A stretch of DNA of 43,869 bases from Pseudomonadota bacterium. GTDB lineage: Bacteria; Pseudomonadota; Gammaproteobacteria; Xanthomonadales; Xanthomonadaceae. The stretch's first letter is position 1, and the number at the start of each line of letters is the position of its first letter. The notes beneath the pieces were generated by a model. That model did not search any database, was not told the DNA's origin, and saw only the letters and a program-made list of their open reading frames with translations. The stretch is from contig JAEWNY010000121.1 of assembly GCA_023461075.1 (NCBI GenBank), positions 1 through 43,869 of the forward strand, written 5' to 3'. This document shows, one piece after another, positions 1-7,486 of the stretch. A program made the translations under genes and the position numbers.

Positions 1-21
1 TCTTATTTTTTACCGCCCCGG

Positions 22-45
22 CCGGGGGGGCCCCCCCCGCCGCCG
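22..45. repeat. G7-C8 homopolymer block downstream of rpsA
   Basis: Seven G (24-30) are followed directly by eight C (31-38), within a longer G/C-only stretch beside an A/T-rich end of the window. It lies just past the rpsA stop codon on the minus strand. It can form a very stable hairpin, but on the minus strand it is followed by an A-run rather than a T-run, so it does not fit a standard intrinsic terminator for rpsA. Run lengths in such tracts are prone to sequencing error. Confidence 0.6.
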
Positions 46-61
46 TGTGCAGCGTGGAGCC

Positions 62-1747
62 TTACTCCGACTTGCCGAGCTGCTCTCGCAGCAGCGCGCC
101 GAGCTGGGTGGTGCCGCTGGCGGCATCCGAGGTGCTGCGGTTGTACTCGGCCAGACTTTCGTTCATCTCGTCCTGATCCTTGGCGCGGATCGAGAGCTGC
201 ATGACGCGGCTCTTGCGATCGTTGCCGATGATCTTGGCTTCGACTTCGTCGCCCACCTTGAGTACGTGCGAGGCATCCTCGACGCGGTCCTGGGAGATGT
301 CGCGGGCGGCCAGGTAGCCTTCCACGCCATCGGCCAGCGCGATCGTGGCGCCCTTGGCGTCGACTTCCTTGACCGTGCCCTTGACGATCGAGCCACGGCT
401 GTTGGACGCGACGTAGCCACCCATCGGGTCTTGCTCAAGCTGCTTGACACCCAGCGAGATGCGCTCACGCTCCGGATCGACCGCCAGCACCACGGCTTCC
501 ACCGTGTCGCCCTTCTTGAAGTTGCGCGCCAGGTCTTCGCCGTTGGTGTTCCACGAAAGGTCGGACAGATGGACCAGGCCATCGATGCCGCCGTCCAGGC
601 CGATGAAGATGCCGAAGTCGGTGATCGACTTGATCTGGCCCGACACCTTGTCGCCCTTCTTGTGCAGCACGGAGAAGGTTTCCCACGGGTTGGACGAGAC
701 CTGCTTCATGCCCAGCGAAATGCGGCGGCGCTCTTCATCCACGTCCAGCACCATCACCTGGACATCGTCGCCGACCTGCACGACCTTGGACGGGTTGACG
801 TTCTTGTTCGTCCAGTCCATCTCGGACACGTGGACCAGGCCTTCGACGCCCGGCTCGATCTCGACGAACGCGCCGTAATCGGTGACGTTGGAAACCTTGC
901 CGAAGGCGCGGGTGTTGGCCGGGTAGCGGCGGGCGATGTTGTCCCACGGATCCTCGCCCATCTGCTTGAGGCCGAGGCTGACGCGGTTGCGCTCGCGGTC
1001 GTACTTGAGCACGCGCACGTCCAGCTCCTGGCCGACTTCCACCACCTCGGACGGATGGCGCACGCGCTTCCAGGCCATGTCGGTGATGTGCAGCAGGCCG
1101 TCGATGCCGCCGAGGTCGACGAACGCGCCGTAGTCGGTGAGGTTCTTGACCACGCCCTTGAGCTTGGCGCCCTCGACCAGCTTCTCCAGCAGCTGCTCGC
1201 GCTCTTCCGAATGCTCGGACTCGACCACCGCGCGGCGGGAGACGACCACGTTGTTGCGCTTGCGGTCCAGCTTGATCAGCTTGAATTCGAGTTCCTTGCC
1301 TTCCAGGTACACCGGGTCGCGGACCGGGCGCACGTCCACCAGCGAGCCCGGCAGGAAGGCGCGGACGTCCTTGATGTCGACGGTGAAGCCGCCCTTGACC
1401 TTGCCACTGATGCGGCCGGTGATGATGTCGCCCTTCTCGAGCGCCTCTTCCAGCTCGTCCCACACCATGGAACGCTTGGCCTTGTCGCGGGAGACCACGG
1501 TCTCGCCGAAGCCGTTCTCGACGGACTCCAGGGCGACCTTGACCTGGTCGCCGACGCCCACGTCGATCTCGCCCGCGTCGTTGCGGAACTGTTCGATCGG
1601 CACGATGCCTTCGGACTTCAGACCCGTGTTGATGACGACCACGTCGTTGCGGACGTCGATCACGGTGCCGGTGATGATGGCGCCGCTCTTCAGCTTGGCC
1701 AGCTGGGTCTGGCTCTGTTCAAACAGTTCTGCGAAAGATTCAGTCAT
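62..1747 (-). CDS. rpsA: 30S ribosomal protein S1
   Basis: Binds mRNA leaders on the small ribosomal subunit and promotes initiation on structured or weakly SD-bearing messages. The 561-residue product contains six S1 (OB-fold) repeats at about residues 21-87, 105-171, 192-260, 277-347, 364-434 and 451-520. Repeats 3-5 show the strongest consensus (TDYGAFVDLGGIDGLLH, TDYGAFVEIEPGVEGLVH, TDFGIFIGLDGGIDGLVH), while the first two and the last are more divergent, as in other proteobacterial S1 proteins. The length is close to E. coli S1 (557). It follows cmk on the same strand after 174 bp, the usual gammaproteobacterial cmk-rpsA order; ihfB, the usual next gene, would lie outside the window. Only a weak SD-like GAG precedes the start, as is common for this autoregulated gene. 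Confidence 0.98.
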   Translation of the reverse strand: MTESFAELFEQSQTQLAKLKSGAIITGTVIDVRNDVVVINTGLKSEGIVPIEQFRNDAGEIDVGVGDQVKVALESVENGFGETVVSRDKAKRSMVWDELEEALEKGDIITGRISGKVKGGFTVDIKDVRAFLPGSLVDVRPVRDPVYLEGKELEFKLIKLDRKRNNVVVSRRAVVESEHSEEREQLLEKLVEGAKLKGVVKNLTDYGAFVDLGGIDGLLHITDMAWKRVRHPSEVVEVGQELDVRVLKYDRERNRVSLGLKQMGEDPWDNIARRYPANTRAFGKVSNVTDYGAFVEIEPGVEGLVHVSEMDWTNKNVNPSKVVQVGDDVQVMVLDVDEERRRISLGMKQVSSNPWETFSVLHKKGDKVSGQIKSITDFGIFIGLDGGIDGLVHLSDLSWNTNGEDLARNFKKGDTVEAVVLAVDPERERISLGVKQLEQDPMGGYVASNSRGSIVKGTVKEVDAKGATIALADGVEGYLAARDISQDRVEDASHVLKVGDEVEAKIIGNDRKSRVMQLSIRAKDQDEMNESLAEYNRSTSDAASGTTQLGALLREQLGKSE

Positions 1748-1921
1748 TGGAAATTACTCTGTTGATATCCGGATGCGGCATCGCGACGGACAATGGCGCG
1801 AAGCTGCATCCACCCGTTGTCGGCGCGGGCGGGATTGCCTTGTGGCCGGGAGTGTTGGATGTTGGAAAACCGCCGGACCTCGCGGGCCAGCGGAGCGTCT
1901 CTGCAGGGCTTGATCACGCCG

Positions 1922-2623
1922 TCAGCGCGATGGGGCTTGGCAGCCGTTTTCGTGCACGCGGGCCAGCACGCGGGCCACCACCGCTTCGATGCCGATGCCG
2001 GTGGTGTCGATGAGGACAGCCTCCGGCGCGGGCCTGAGCGGCGCGACCGCCCGGTTGGCGTCACGCTCGTCACGGGCGATGATCTCGCCCAGCAGACTGT
2101 CCAGATTAACCGAAACCCCTTTTTGCATCAACTGTTTATGACGTCTTTCGGCCCGTTCTCGGGCGCTGGCGGTCAGGAACACCTTGCAGCCCGCCTCCGG
2201 GAAAATGACCGTCCCCATGTCGCGCCCGTCGGCGACCAGGCCCGGCGCCTGCCGGAACCCATGCTGCATGTCCACCAAAGCGGCGCGCACACCCGGCTGG
2301 GCGGCGATGCTGGAGGCCGCCGCGCCGGTGGTTTCCAGGCGCAGTTGATCGGTGGCGTCCTGCTCGTTGACCAGCACCCGAGGCTCGCCATCGACTCCCG
2401 ACACGAAGCGGATCAGGGTGCGCCGGGCGCAGGCTTCGACTGCCACGGCATCATCCAGGTCCACGCCTTCCCAAGCCGCAGCGACCCCGACCGCCCGGTA
2501 CAGGGCACCGGAGTCAAGATAGTGCCAGCCGAGCGCATCGGCAACGCGGCGGCTGATCGTGCCCTTGCCGGAACCGGAGGGGCCATCGATGGTGAGGACG
2601 GGAACAGGGGCATGGGGCTGCAT
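1922..2623 (-). CDS. cmk: cytidylate kinase
   Basis: Phosphorylates CMP and dCMP with ATP, salvaging cytidine nucleotides for RNA and DNA precursors in the cytosol. The 233-residue product begins with a P-loop GPSGSGKGT at residues 14-22 and has the family elements HYLDSGALYRAV (CMP-binding region), GRDMGTVIFPEA and a LID-like Arg-rich stretch ASARERAERRHKQL. I chose the ATG at 2623; an in-frame GTG two codons upstream (2629) is an alternative, and neither has a clear SD. It is divergent from the L36 gene and lies upstream of rpsA on the same strand, the standard arrangement. Confidence 0.96.
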   Translation of the reverse strand: MQPHAPVPVLTIDGPSGSGKGTISRRVADALGWHYLDSGALYRAVGVAAAWEGVDLDDAVAVEACARRTLIRFVSGVDGEPRVLVNEQDATDQLRLETTGAAASSIAAQPGVRAALVDMQHGFRQAPGLVADGRDMGTVIFPEAGCKVFLTASARERAERRHKQLMQKGVSVNLDSLLGEIIARDERDANRAVAPLRPAPEAVLIDTTGIGIEAVVARVLARVHENGCQAPSR

Positions 2624-2686
2624 CGCCACAGTATGAACGATGACCGCGATGGACTACGCCGCGCATGCCCCACCGCATCCAACTGC

Positions 2687-2715
2687 TTGAACGCGCGGAA
2701 TTTTTCCTCCATAAT
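2687..2715 (+). promoter_or_regulatory. sigma-70-type promoter for the L36 gene
   Basis: TTGAAC (2687-2692) and CATAAT (2710-2715) are separated by 17 bp and point toward the L36 start at 2778. The implied leader is about 55 nt. I see no Zur-type inverted repeat over it. Confidence 0.6.
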
Positions 2716-2777
2716 GCCGGGCTTCGTTCCATCCACCCCTGATTCTTTAATCGAGAATCCATCTGCCGAGGTTTGTC

Positions 2778-2903
2778 ATGAAGGTCCTGTCCTCCCTGAA
2801 GTCGGCGAAGGCCCGTCACCGCGACTGCAAGGTCGTCCGCCGCCGTGGCAAGGTCTTCGTGATCTGCAAATCCAACCCGCGTTTCAAGGCGCGCCAGCGC
2901 TGA
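2778..2903 (+). CDS. ykgO: 50S ribosomal protein L36, type B (C-minus)
   Basis: This 41-residue, highly basic large-subunit protein begins MKVLSSLKSAKARH and ends CKSNPRFKARQR. The zinc-binding form of L36 has a C-x2-C-x12-C-x4-H pattern. Here only two cysteines remain (in RDCK and VICK), so the zinc ribbon cannot form and the protein belongs to the C-minus paralogue group (YkgO/RpmJ2). It stands alone, divergent from cmk, with a promoter 5' and a strong terminator 3', so it appears to be a one-gene transcription unit. In several bacteria the C-minus copy is induced by zinc limitation; I see no Zur site here, so that control is not supported by this sequence. Confidence 0.93.
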   Translation: MKVLSSLKSAKARHRDCKVVRRRGKVFVICKSNPRFKARQR

Positions 2904-2936
2904 AACGAGGCGCAGCCGGGCCCATGGCTGACGTTC

Positions 2937-2959
2937 AAGCCGCCGCAAGGCGGCTTTTT
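2937..2959 (+). terminator. Rho-independent terminator after the L36 gene
   Basis: An 8-bp stem AAGCCGCC/GGCGGCTT closes a GCAA (GNRA) tetraloop and is followed by a T-run. It lies 34 nt after the L36 stop codon. Confidence 0.88.
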
Positions 2960-3044
2960 CGTGGGCACGCTCCCGGCCCGACAACTCCTCCGTCCATAGC
3001 CACAAGGTGAGCAGCGTGTCATGCACCGGCGGGATGCAAATCCG

Positions 3045-3050
3045 TAGAAT
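3045..3050 (+). promoter_or_regulatory. probable -10 box for the 3079 gene
   Basis: TAGAAT matches five of six consensus positions. The -35 candidate 17 bp upstream (TGCACC) is weak. It lies 29 bp before the chosen start codon. Confidence 0.4.
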
Positions 3051-3078
3051 CGCCTCGAACCCTCAACGGAAACCCGCC

Positions 3079-3417
3079 ATGCGCCCGACCATCCTGCTCG
3101 TGCTTGCCGTCACCGGCGGCCTCGCCCTGTGCGCCCCGGGCGTTGCGCGCGCCGACACCCTGCTGGTCGATCGCGTGCAGCAGGAGAGCGGCATCCCCAA
3201 GCCCAATCGCGGCATGTCGATGGCCGACGTGGAGCGCCGCTTCGGCGTGCCGCAATCGCGGCTGGACCCGCGCGGCGGTCAGAAGCGCCAGTGGCCGACC
3301 ATCAATCGCTGGGTCTATCCGGCCTACGTGGTGTATTTCGAGCGCAACAAGGTGATTGACGTGGTCCTGCAACAGGCCGGTCCGACCGAAGTCGCTCCTA
3401 AGCCGCCGATCCGCTGA
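3079..3417 (+). CDS. small exported protein with a BamE/SmpA-like motif
   Basis: Product of 112 residues. Residues 1-23 form a Sec signal peptide (charged start, Leu/Val-rich core, probable cleavage after VARA). The mature part carries GMSMADVERRFGVP followed by an aromatic stretch ending NRWVYPAYVVYFERNKVIDVV. This resembles the short BamE/SmpA-type fold (G-x-S-x2-D-V-x3-F-G-x-P, then a strand with W-x-Y and V-x-F), though it lacks a lipobox. The resemblance is by eye and I cannot assign a function. The ATG at 3079 was chosen because it starts exactly at the signal peptide; an upstream in-frame start (3007) would add 24 residues that spoil it. The gene is 54 bp upstream of aguA on the same strand and may share its transcript. 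Confidence 0.8.
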   Translation: MRPTILLVLAVTGGLALCAPGVARADTLLVDRVQQESGIPKPNRGMSMADVERRFGVPQSRLDPRGGQKRQWPTINRWVYPAYVVYFERNKVIDVVLQQAGPTEVAPKPPIR

Positions 3418-3471
3418 GGCGTCAAGCCTTTTGAACCCCTGCCGTGAAACGCGGCGCATCGCATTCAACCC

Positions 3472-4515
3472 ATGACCGACACATCGCTGCGCTTCCCGGC
3501 CGAGTGGGAGCCCCAGTCCGCCATCCTCATCGCCTGGCCGAATGCGGACACCGACTGGGCCGATCGCCTTGGCGAGGTCGAGGAGGTCTACATCGCGCTG
3601 GTCGCGGCGATCACCCGTTTCCAGCCGGCGATCATCATCGTGGCCGACGACGACATCGAGGCCTACGCGCAGGCGCGGCTGCAGAGCAACCGCATCGACA
3701 TGGCGAAGCTGCGCTTCGTCACCGCGCCGCACGACGACACTTGGTTGCGCGACAGCGGCCCGATCACGCTCCGGCGTGACGGCGGCTTCGACCTGCTCGA
3801 TTTCCGCTTCACCGGCTGGGGCGGCAAGTTCGGTGCCAGCGAGGACGATCGCATCATCGAGCGGCTGGATGCGCAATCGCTTTTCAATGAGGCGACGCGC
3901 AGGCCGATCGACTTCGCGCTGGAGGGCGGCGGCATCGAGACCGATGGCGCGGGCACGTTGCTCACCACTTGGCAATGCCTGCACGAGCGGCATCCGGATG
4001 CCTCGCGCGAGGAACTGACCGAAAAACTCAAGGACTGGCTGCGCCAGGAGCGCGTGCTGTGGCTGGACCACGGCTATCTGGAAGGCGATGACACCGACGC
4101 GCACATCGACACTTTGGCGCGTTTTGCGGCCGAGGATGCGATCGTGTTCCAGGCCTGCGACGACCCTTCGGATTCGCACTACGCAGAGCTGAAGGCAATG
4201 GCCGCCGAGATCGCCGCGTTGCGTACCCGCGATGGCCAGCCCTATCGGCTGTTCCCGCTGCCATGGGCGCAGCCGATCATCGACGATGGCCGGCGCCTGG
4301 CCGCCAGCTACGCTAATTTTCTGATCGTAAACGGCGCAGTGCTGATGCCGGGCTACGGGGACGCGGCCGATGCGAAGGCGGTCGAAGTCATGCAGGCTGC
4401 GTTCCCCGACCGGGAGATCGTGCAGATCGATTGCCGGCCGATCATCTGGCAGAACGGCAGCCTGCATTGCCTGACCATGCAGTTGCCGGCGGGACTGGTG
4501 AAGGTGGACGCCTGA
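3472..4515 (+). CDS. aguA: agmatine deiminase
   Basis: Hydrolyses agmatine to N-carbamoylputrescine and ammonia, the first step of the arginine-decarboxylase route to putrescine. The 347-residue protein is a member of the PAD_porph/GME fold. Visible active-site elements are WLRDSGP at 91-97 (Asp94), EGGG at 151-154, TDAHIDTLARF with His211, and the catalytic Cys333 in GSLHCLTMQLP close to the C terminus, as expected for the family. The length is typical. Together with aguB at 5229 it completes the two-step conversion. Its stop codon directly abuts the stop of the convergent lipoprotein gene. Confidence 0.95.
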   Translation: MTDTSLRFPAEWEPQSAILIAWPNADTDWADRLGEVEEVYIALVAAITRFQPAIIIVADDDIEAYAQARLQSNRIDMAKLRFVTAPHDDTWLRDSGPITLRRDGGFDLLDFRFTGWGGKFGASEDDRIIERLDAQSLFNEATRRPIDFALEGGGIETDGAGTLLTTWQCLHERHPDASREELTEKLKDWLRQERVLWLDHGYLEGDDTDAHIDTLARFAAEDAIVFQACDDPSDSHYAELKAMAAEIAALRTRDGQPYRLFPLPWAQPIIDDGRRLAASYANFLIVNGAVLMPGYGDAADAKAVEVMQAAFPDREIVQIDCRPIIWQNGSLHCLTMQLPAGLVKVDA

Positions 4516-5163
4516 TCAGTAGCGATCGGCCTTGCAGGGTGCGGCTGGCGCACGTGCCGCCGCCTCGCGCGCCAGCATGTTCTGCGACGGCCCGGGCGGA
4601 ATCACCTCGGTCACGCAACTACGTTGCCCTGCCTTGAGTTTGGCGATGACCAGATAGGACGTGGTGCGATCGGGCTGTTCGGGATGCTCGTAGGCGTTGA
4701 AACGGGTGATGAGCGCACTCGGCGCCGCATCGCCTTGCGGCCACCATTCGACCGTGTCACCGAGATCGCTGAACGCCGCACTGACTTTCTGCGCCAGCTG
4801 TAATGGCTGCGGCTTGCCTTGGCCTTCGACGACATCGAGCATCTGCCGCGCGTCGCTGTCGGTGACGATGAGCCGGTACGGCGCGATGCCGGCGCAAGTG
4901 GTGCGGGTGCCGCCGAGTTCGTCGCCCAGTTCTTCGGTCTTGCAGGCAGCCCCGGCCAAAGAGGTGTAACGACCGTGCTCGACGGATGCCGCTACGGGAT
5001 CGGCCTTTGCCGGCGCGACCGGAACGGCAGCAGGCGGCGCGACGGGCTCCGATCGCGGCCGCTCGCTTACGGTCGCGGGCGCGGCGATCACCGGTTCGGC
5101 ATTACGCGAAGGCTCGCTGCAGGCCGCCAGCAGCAGCACCGGCAAAAGGGTGATTGCACGCAT
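4516..5163 (-). CDS. predicted lipoprotein, function unknown
   Basis: Product of 215 residues. The ATG at 5163 was chosen because a strong GGAGG Shine-Dalgarno lies 7-11 nt upstream and because it places a perfect type II signal: MRAITLLPVLLLAAC with the lipid-acceptor Cys at residue 15. A proline/alanine-rich linker (about residues 20-60) follows, then a globular region with Cys pairs (AACKTEE, RTTCAGIAPYRLIVTDSD) and a C-terminal Cys-containing tail (APCKADRY). I recognise no family. It is encoded between aguA and aguB but on the opposite strand, divergent from aguB with 65 bp between starts. This placement does not by itself imply a role in polyamine metabolism. Confidence 0.78.
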   Translation of the reverse strand: MRAITLLPVLLLAACSEPSRNAEPVIAAPATVSERPRSEPVAPPAAVPVAPAKADPVAASVEHGRYTSLAGAACKTEELGDELGGTRTTCAGIAPYRLIVTDSDARQMLDVVEGQGKPQPLQLAQKVSAAFSDLGDTVEWWPQGDAAPSALITRFNAYEHPEQPDRTTSYLVIAKLKAGQRSCVTEVIPPGPSQNMLAREAAARAPAAPCKADRY

Positions 5164-5228
5164 CGGCTTTCCTCCGCATTCATCGCTTGCCGCTACCATG
5201 GACACCCTTGCGCGAACATCACGTGACC

Positions 5229-6113
5229 ATGAAGCACACCACCCTGCCCGTCGCCCTCGTCCAGGAACGCAACCAGGGCGATGCCGAGGCCAACCTCTCG
5301 CTCATCGAGAAGCGCGTCGCCGAGGCCGCGAAACAGGGCGCGAAGCTGGTGTTGCTGCAGGAACTGCACAATGGGTCGTATTTCTGCCAGCACGAGGACG
5401 TCTGCGCATTCGACCTCGCCGAAACCATCCCCGGCCCCTCGACCGAACGCCTCGGCCAACTGGCGAAGCAGCACGGCGTGGTGCTGGTCAGCTCGCTGTT
5501 CGAAAAGCGCGCCACCGGCCTGTACCACAACACCGCCGTGGTGTTCGATGCCGATGGCTCGACCGCCGGCAAGTACCGCAAGATGCACATCCCGGACGAT
5601 CCGGGCTTCTACGAGAAGTTCTACTTCACCCCGGGCGACATCGGCTTCGAGCCGATCGACACGTCGGTCGGACGGCTTGGCGTGCTGGTGTGTTGGGACC
5701 AGTGGTATCCGGAAGCCGCGCGGTTGATGGCGCTGGCCGGCGCCGAAATGCTGCTCTATCCGACCGCGATCGGCTGGGATCCGGATGACGATGATGCCGA
5801 GAAGAGGCGCCAGCGCGATGCCTGGGTGCTGTCGCATCGCGGGCATGCGGTGGCCAACGGCTTGCCGGTGCTCTCGTGCAACCGGGTCGGCCACGAGGCT
5901 TCGCCGATGGGTGCATCGGGTATCGATTTCTGGGGCAATTCGCACGTGCTCGGCCCGCAGGGCGAGTTCATCGCCGAGGCCGGTGCCGAACCGACGATCC
6001 TGATGGCGGAAGTGGACATGGCACGCAGCGAACACGTGCGCCGCATCTGGCCGTTCCTGCGCGATCGCCGCATCGATGCCTATGGGGACCTGACCAAGCG
6101 CTATCGCGATTGA
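5229..6113 (+). CDS. aguB: N-carbamoylputrescine amidase
   Basis: Cleaves N-carbamoylputrescine to putrescine, CO2 and ammonia. The 294-residue protein is a nitrilase-superfamily enzyme with the Glu-Lys-Cys triad: Glu45 in LLQELHNGSYFC, Lys118 in KYRKMHIPDD, and Cys155 in GVLVCWDQWYPEAAR. The family-specific stretch PGFYEKFYFTPGD is intact. The start at 5229 fits the beginning of the nitrilase fold; the longer open frame from 5154 would add unrelated residues. It is not contiguous with aguA because a lipoprotein gene on the other strand intervenes, so it probably has its own promoter in the 65-bp divergent gap. Confidence 0.95.
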   Translation: MKHTTLPVALVQERNQGDAEANLSLIEKRVAEAAKQGAKLVLLQELHNGSYFCQHEDVCAFDLAETIPGPSTERLGQLAKQHGVVLVSSLFEKRATGLYHNTAVVFDADGSTAGKYRKMHIPDDPGFYEKFYFTPGDIGFEPIDTSVGRLGVLVCWDQWYPEAARLMALAGAEMLLYPTAIGWDPDDDDAEKRRQRDAWVLSHRGHAVANGLPVLSCNRVGHEASPMGASGIDFWGNSHVLGPQGEFIAEAGAEPTILMAEVDMARSEHVRRIWPFLRDRRIDAYGDLTKRYRD

Positions 6114-6275
6114 TGCTTCAAGACTCCATTCACGCACGGCGCCAGCCTGGCAGATCATGCGTCGGCTCAGTCGACACATCCTGTGCCGGTTCGCCGTCAC
6201 GGCCCATCCATGAGCCGCTCGCATGCCGGTGCCAGGCAGACGCCAAGACATACTCCAGCCAGTTCTGCTATTGAA

Positions 6276-7475
6276 ATGAATCAAACTTTCGACTGGCGCA
6301 GCCAGCCCCACGCCACCGTCGAGCGCGACGGCATCACCTACACCCTGCTCGGCACTGCGCACGTCTCGCAGGCGAGCGTGGACGCAGTGCGTACGGCGAT
6401 CGACAGCGGCGAGTTCGATGCCGTTGCGGTCGAGCTGGATGCACAACGCCATGCGGCGATGGATGATCCGGACCAGATGGCCAAGCTGGACCTGGTCAAG
6501 GTGATCCGCGAGGGCAAGGTGCCGATGTTCGCCGCCAACCTTGGCCTGGCTGCCTACCAGCGCCGCTTGGCCGAGCAACTCGGCATCGAGCCGGGCGCCG
6601 AGCTCAAGGCGGCCACGCGCGAGGCGCGCGAGCGCGGCCTACCGATGCACCTGATCGACCGCGACGTCGGCCTGACCTTCAAGCGCGCCGGCGAGAAGCT
6701 CGGCTGGTGGCGGCGCACGATGCTGGGCGGCGGCATCCTCGCCTCACTGTTCTTCGACGAAAAGGTCGAGGACGACGCGATCGAGAAGCTGAAAGAAGGC
6801 GACATGCTCGAAGCGAGCTTCAGCGAGTTCGCCGCCGACAATCCCGCGCTGTACGAAACGGTCATCGCCGAGCGCGATGCGTACATGGCGGCCAAGCTGC
6901 GTGCGACAGCCGGTGATGCCAGGCGCGTGCTGGCGGTGATCGGCGCCGGGCATCTGGCGGGTACCGAACGCCACCTGCGCGATGACAGCGAAGCGCCCAG
7001 CGAGACGCTCGCGCGCCTGGAGTCGCTGCAACCCAAGTCGAATATCCCGTGGTTCACGATCGTGCTCGCCACTTTCGTGCTTGGCGGGTTCGCGTATGGA
7101 TTCTGGAAGGGCGGCGTGGATGTCGGGGCCGGCCTCATCGCCTACTGGGTGATGATCACCGGCGGGCTGGGTGCGCTGGGCTGCGCGATCGCCGGTGGCC
7201 ACCCGCTGTCGATCCTCGGCGCCTTCGTCTCTTCACCGATCACCCCGCTGCATCCGGCGCTGGCCTCCGGCACGGTGAGCGCGTTGATCGAGGCGGCCCT
7301 CCGCAAACCCACTTATGCCGACTTCATGGCCCTGCGCGACGACGTGCAGCACGTGCGCGGCTGGTGGAAGAACCGAGTCGCGCGGATCCTGCTCAACTTC
7401 TTCCTGACCAGCTTCGGCACCGCCATCGGGGTGTGGCTGGGTGGCGCCAGGATGCTCGGCAAGCTGCTGGGCTGA
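6276..7475 (+). CDS. TraB/PrgY-family membrane protein
   Basis: Product of 399 residues. The N-terminal TraB domain shows the conserved TLLGTAHVS (residues 24-31), a following Glu in VAVELD (about 53), and the C-terminal GAGHL signature near residue 227. Family work links such motifs to metal-dependent, TIKI-like peptidase activity, but no bacterial chromosomal member is firmly assigned. The last 130 residues contain four or so hydrophobic segments (WFTIVLATFVLGGFAYGF; LIAYWVMITGGLGALGCAIA; LSILGAFVSS; LNFFLTSFGTAIGVWLGG), so the enzyme-like domain is membrane anchored. The ATG at 6276 was chosen because upstream in-frame sequence has no homology-like features. It converges with the RND operon, with 11 bp between stop codons. 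Confidence 0.86.
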   Translation: MNQTFDWRSQPHATVERDGITYTLLGTAHVSQASVDAVRTAIDSGEFDAVAVELDAQRHAAMDDPDQMAKLDLVKVIREGKVPMFAANLGLAAYQRRLAEQLGIEPGAELKAATREARERGLPMHLIDRDVGLTFKRAGEKLGWWRRTMLGGGILASLFFDEKVEDDAIEKLKEGDMLEASFSEFAADNPALYETVIAERDAYMAAKLRATAGDARRVLAVIGAGHLAGTERHLRDDSEAPSETLARLESLQPKSNIPWFTIVLATFVLGGFAYGFWKGGVDVGAGLIAYWVMITGGLGALGCAIAGGHPLSILGAFVSSPITPLHPALASGTVSALIEAALRKPTYADFMALRDDVQHVRGWWKNRVARILLNFFLTSFGTAIGVWLGGARMLGKLLG

Positions 7476-7486
7476 AGCCGCGCCGG

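Noticed and set aside
1..61. Intrinsic terminator of rpsA
   Set aside because: On the minus strand the GC hairpin is followed by an A-run, not a T-run.
47..1765. 572-codon open frame antisense to rpsA
   Set aside because: Composition and repeats mirror the S1 repeats of rpsA; it is a shadow frame produced by high GC at third positions. Similar long shadows at 8534-10153, 11094-12839, 34148-35743 and 38040-39935 were dropped for the same reason.
1793..3010. 405-codon frame spanning cmk and the L36 gene
   Set aside because: It runs antisense to cmk and then out of frame through the L36 gene and its terminator, with no domain-like sequence.
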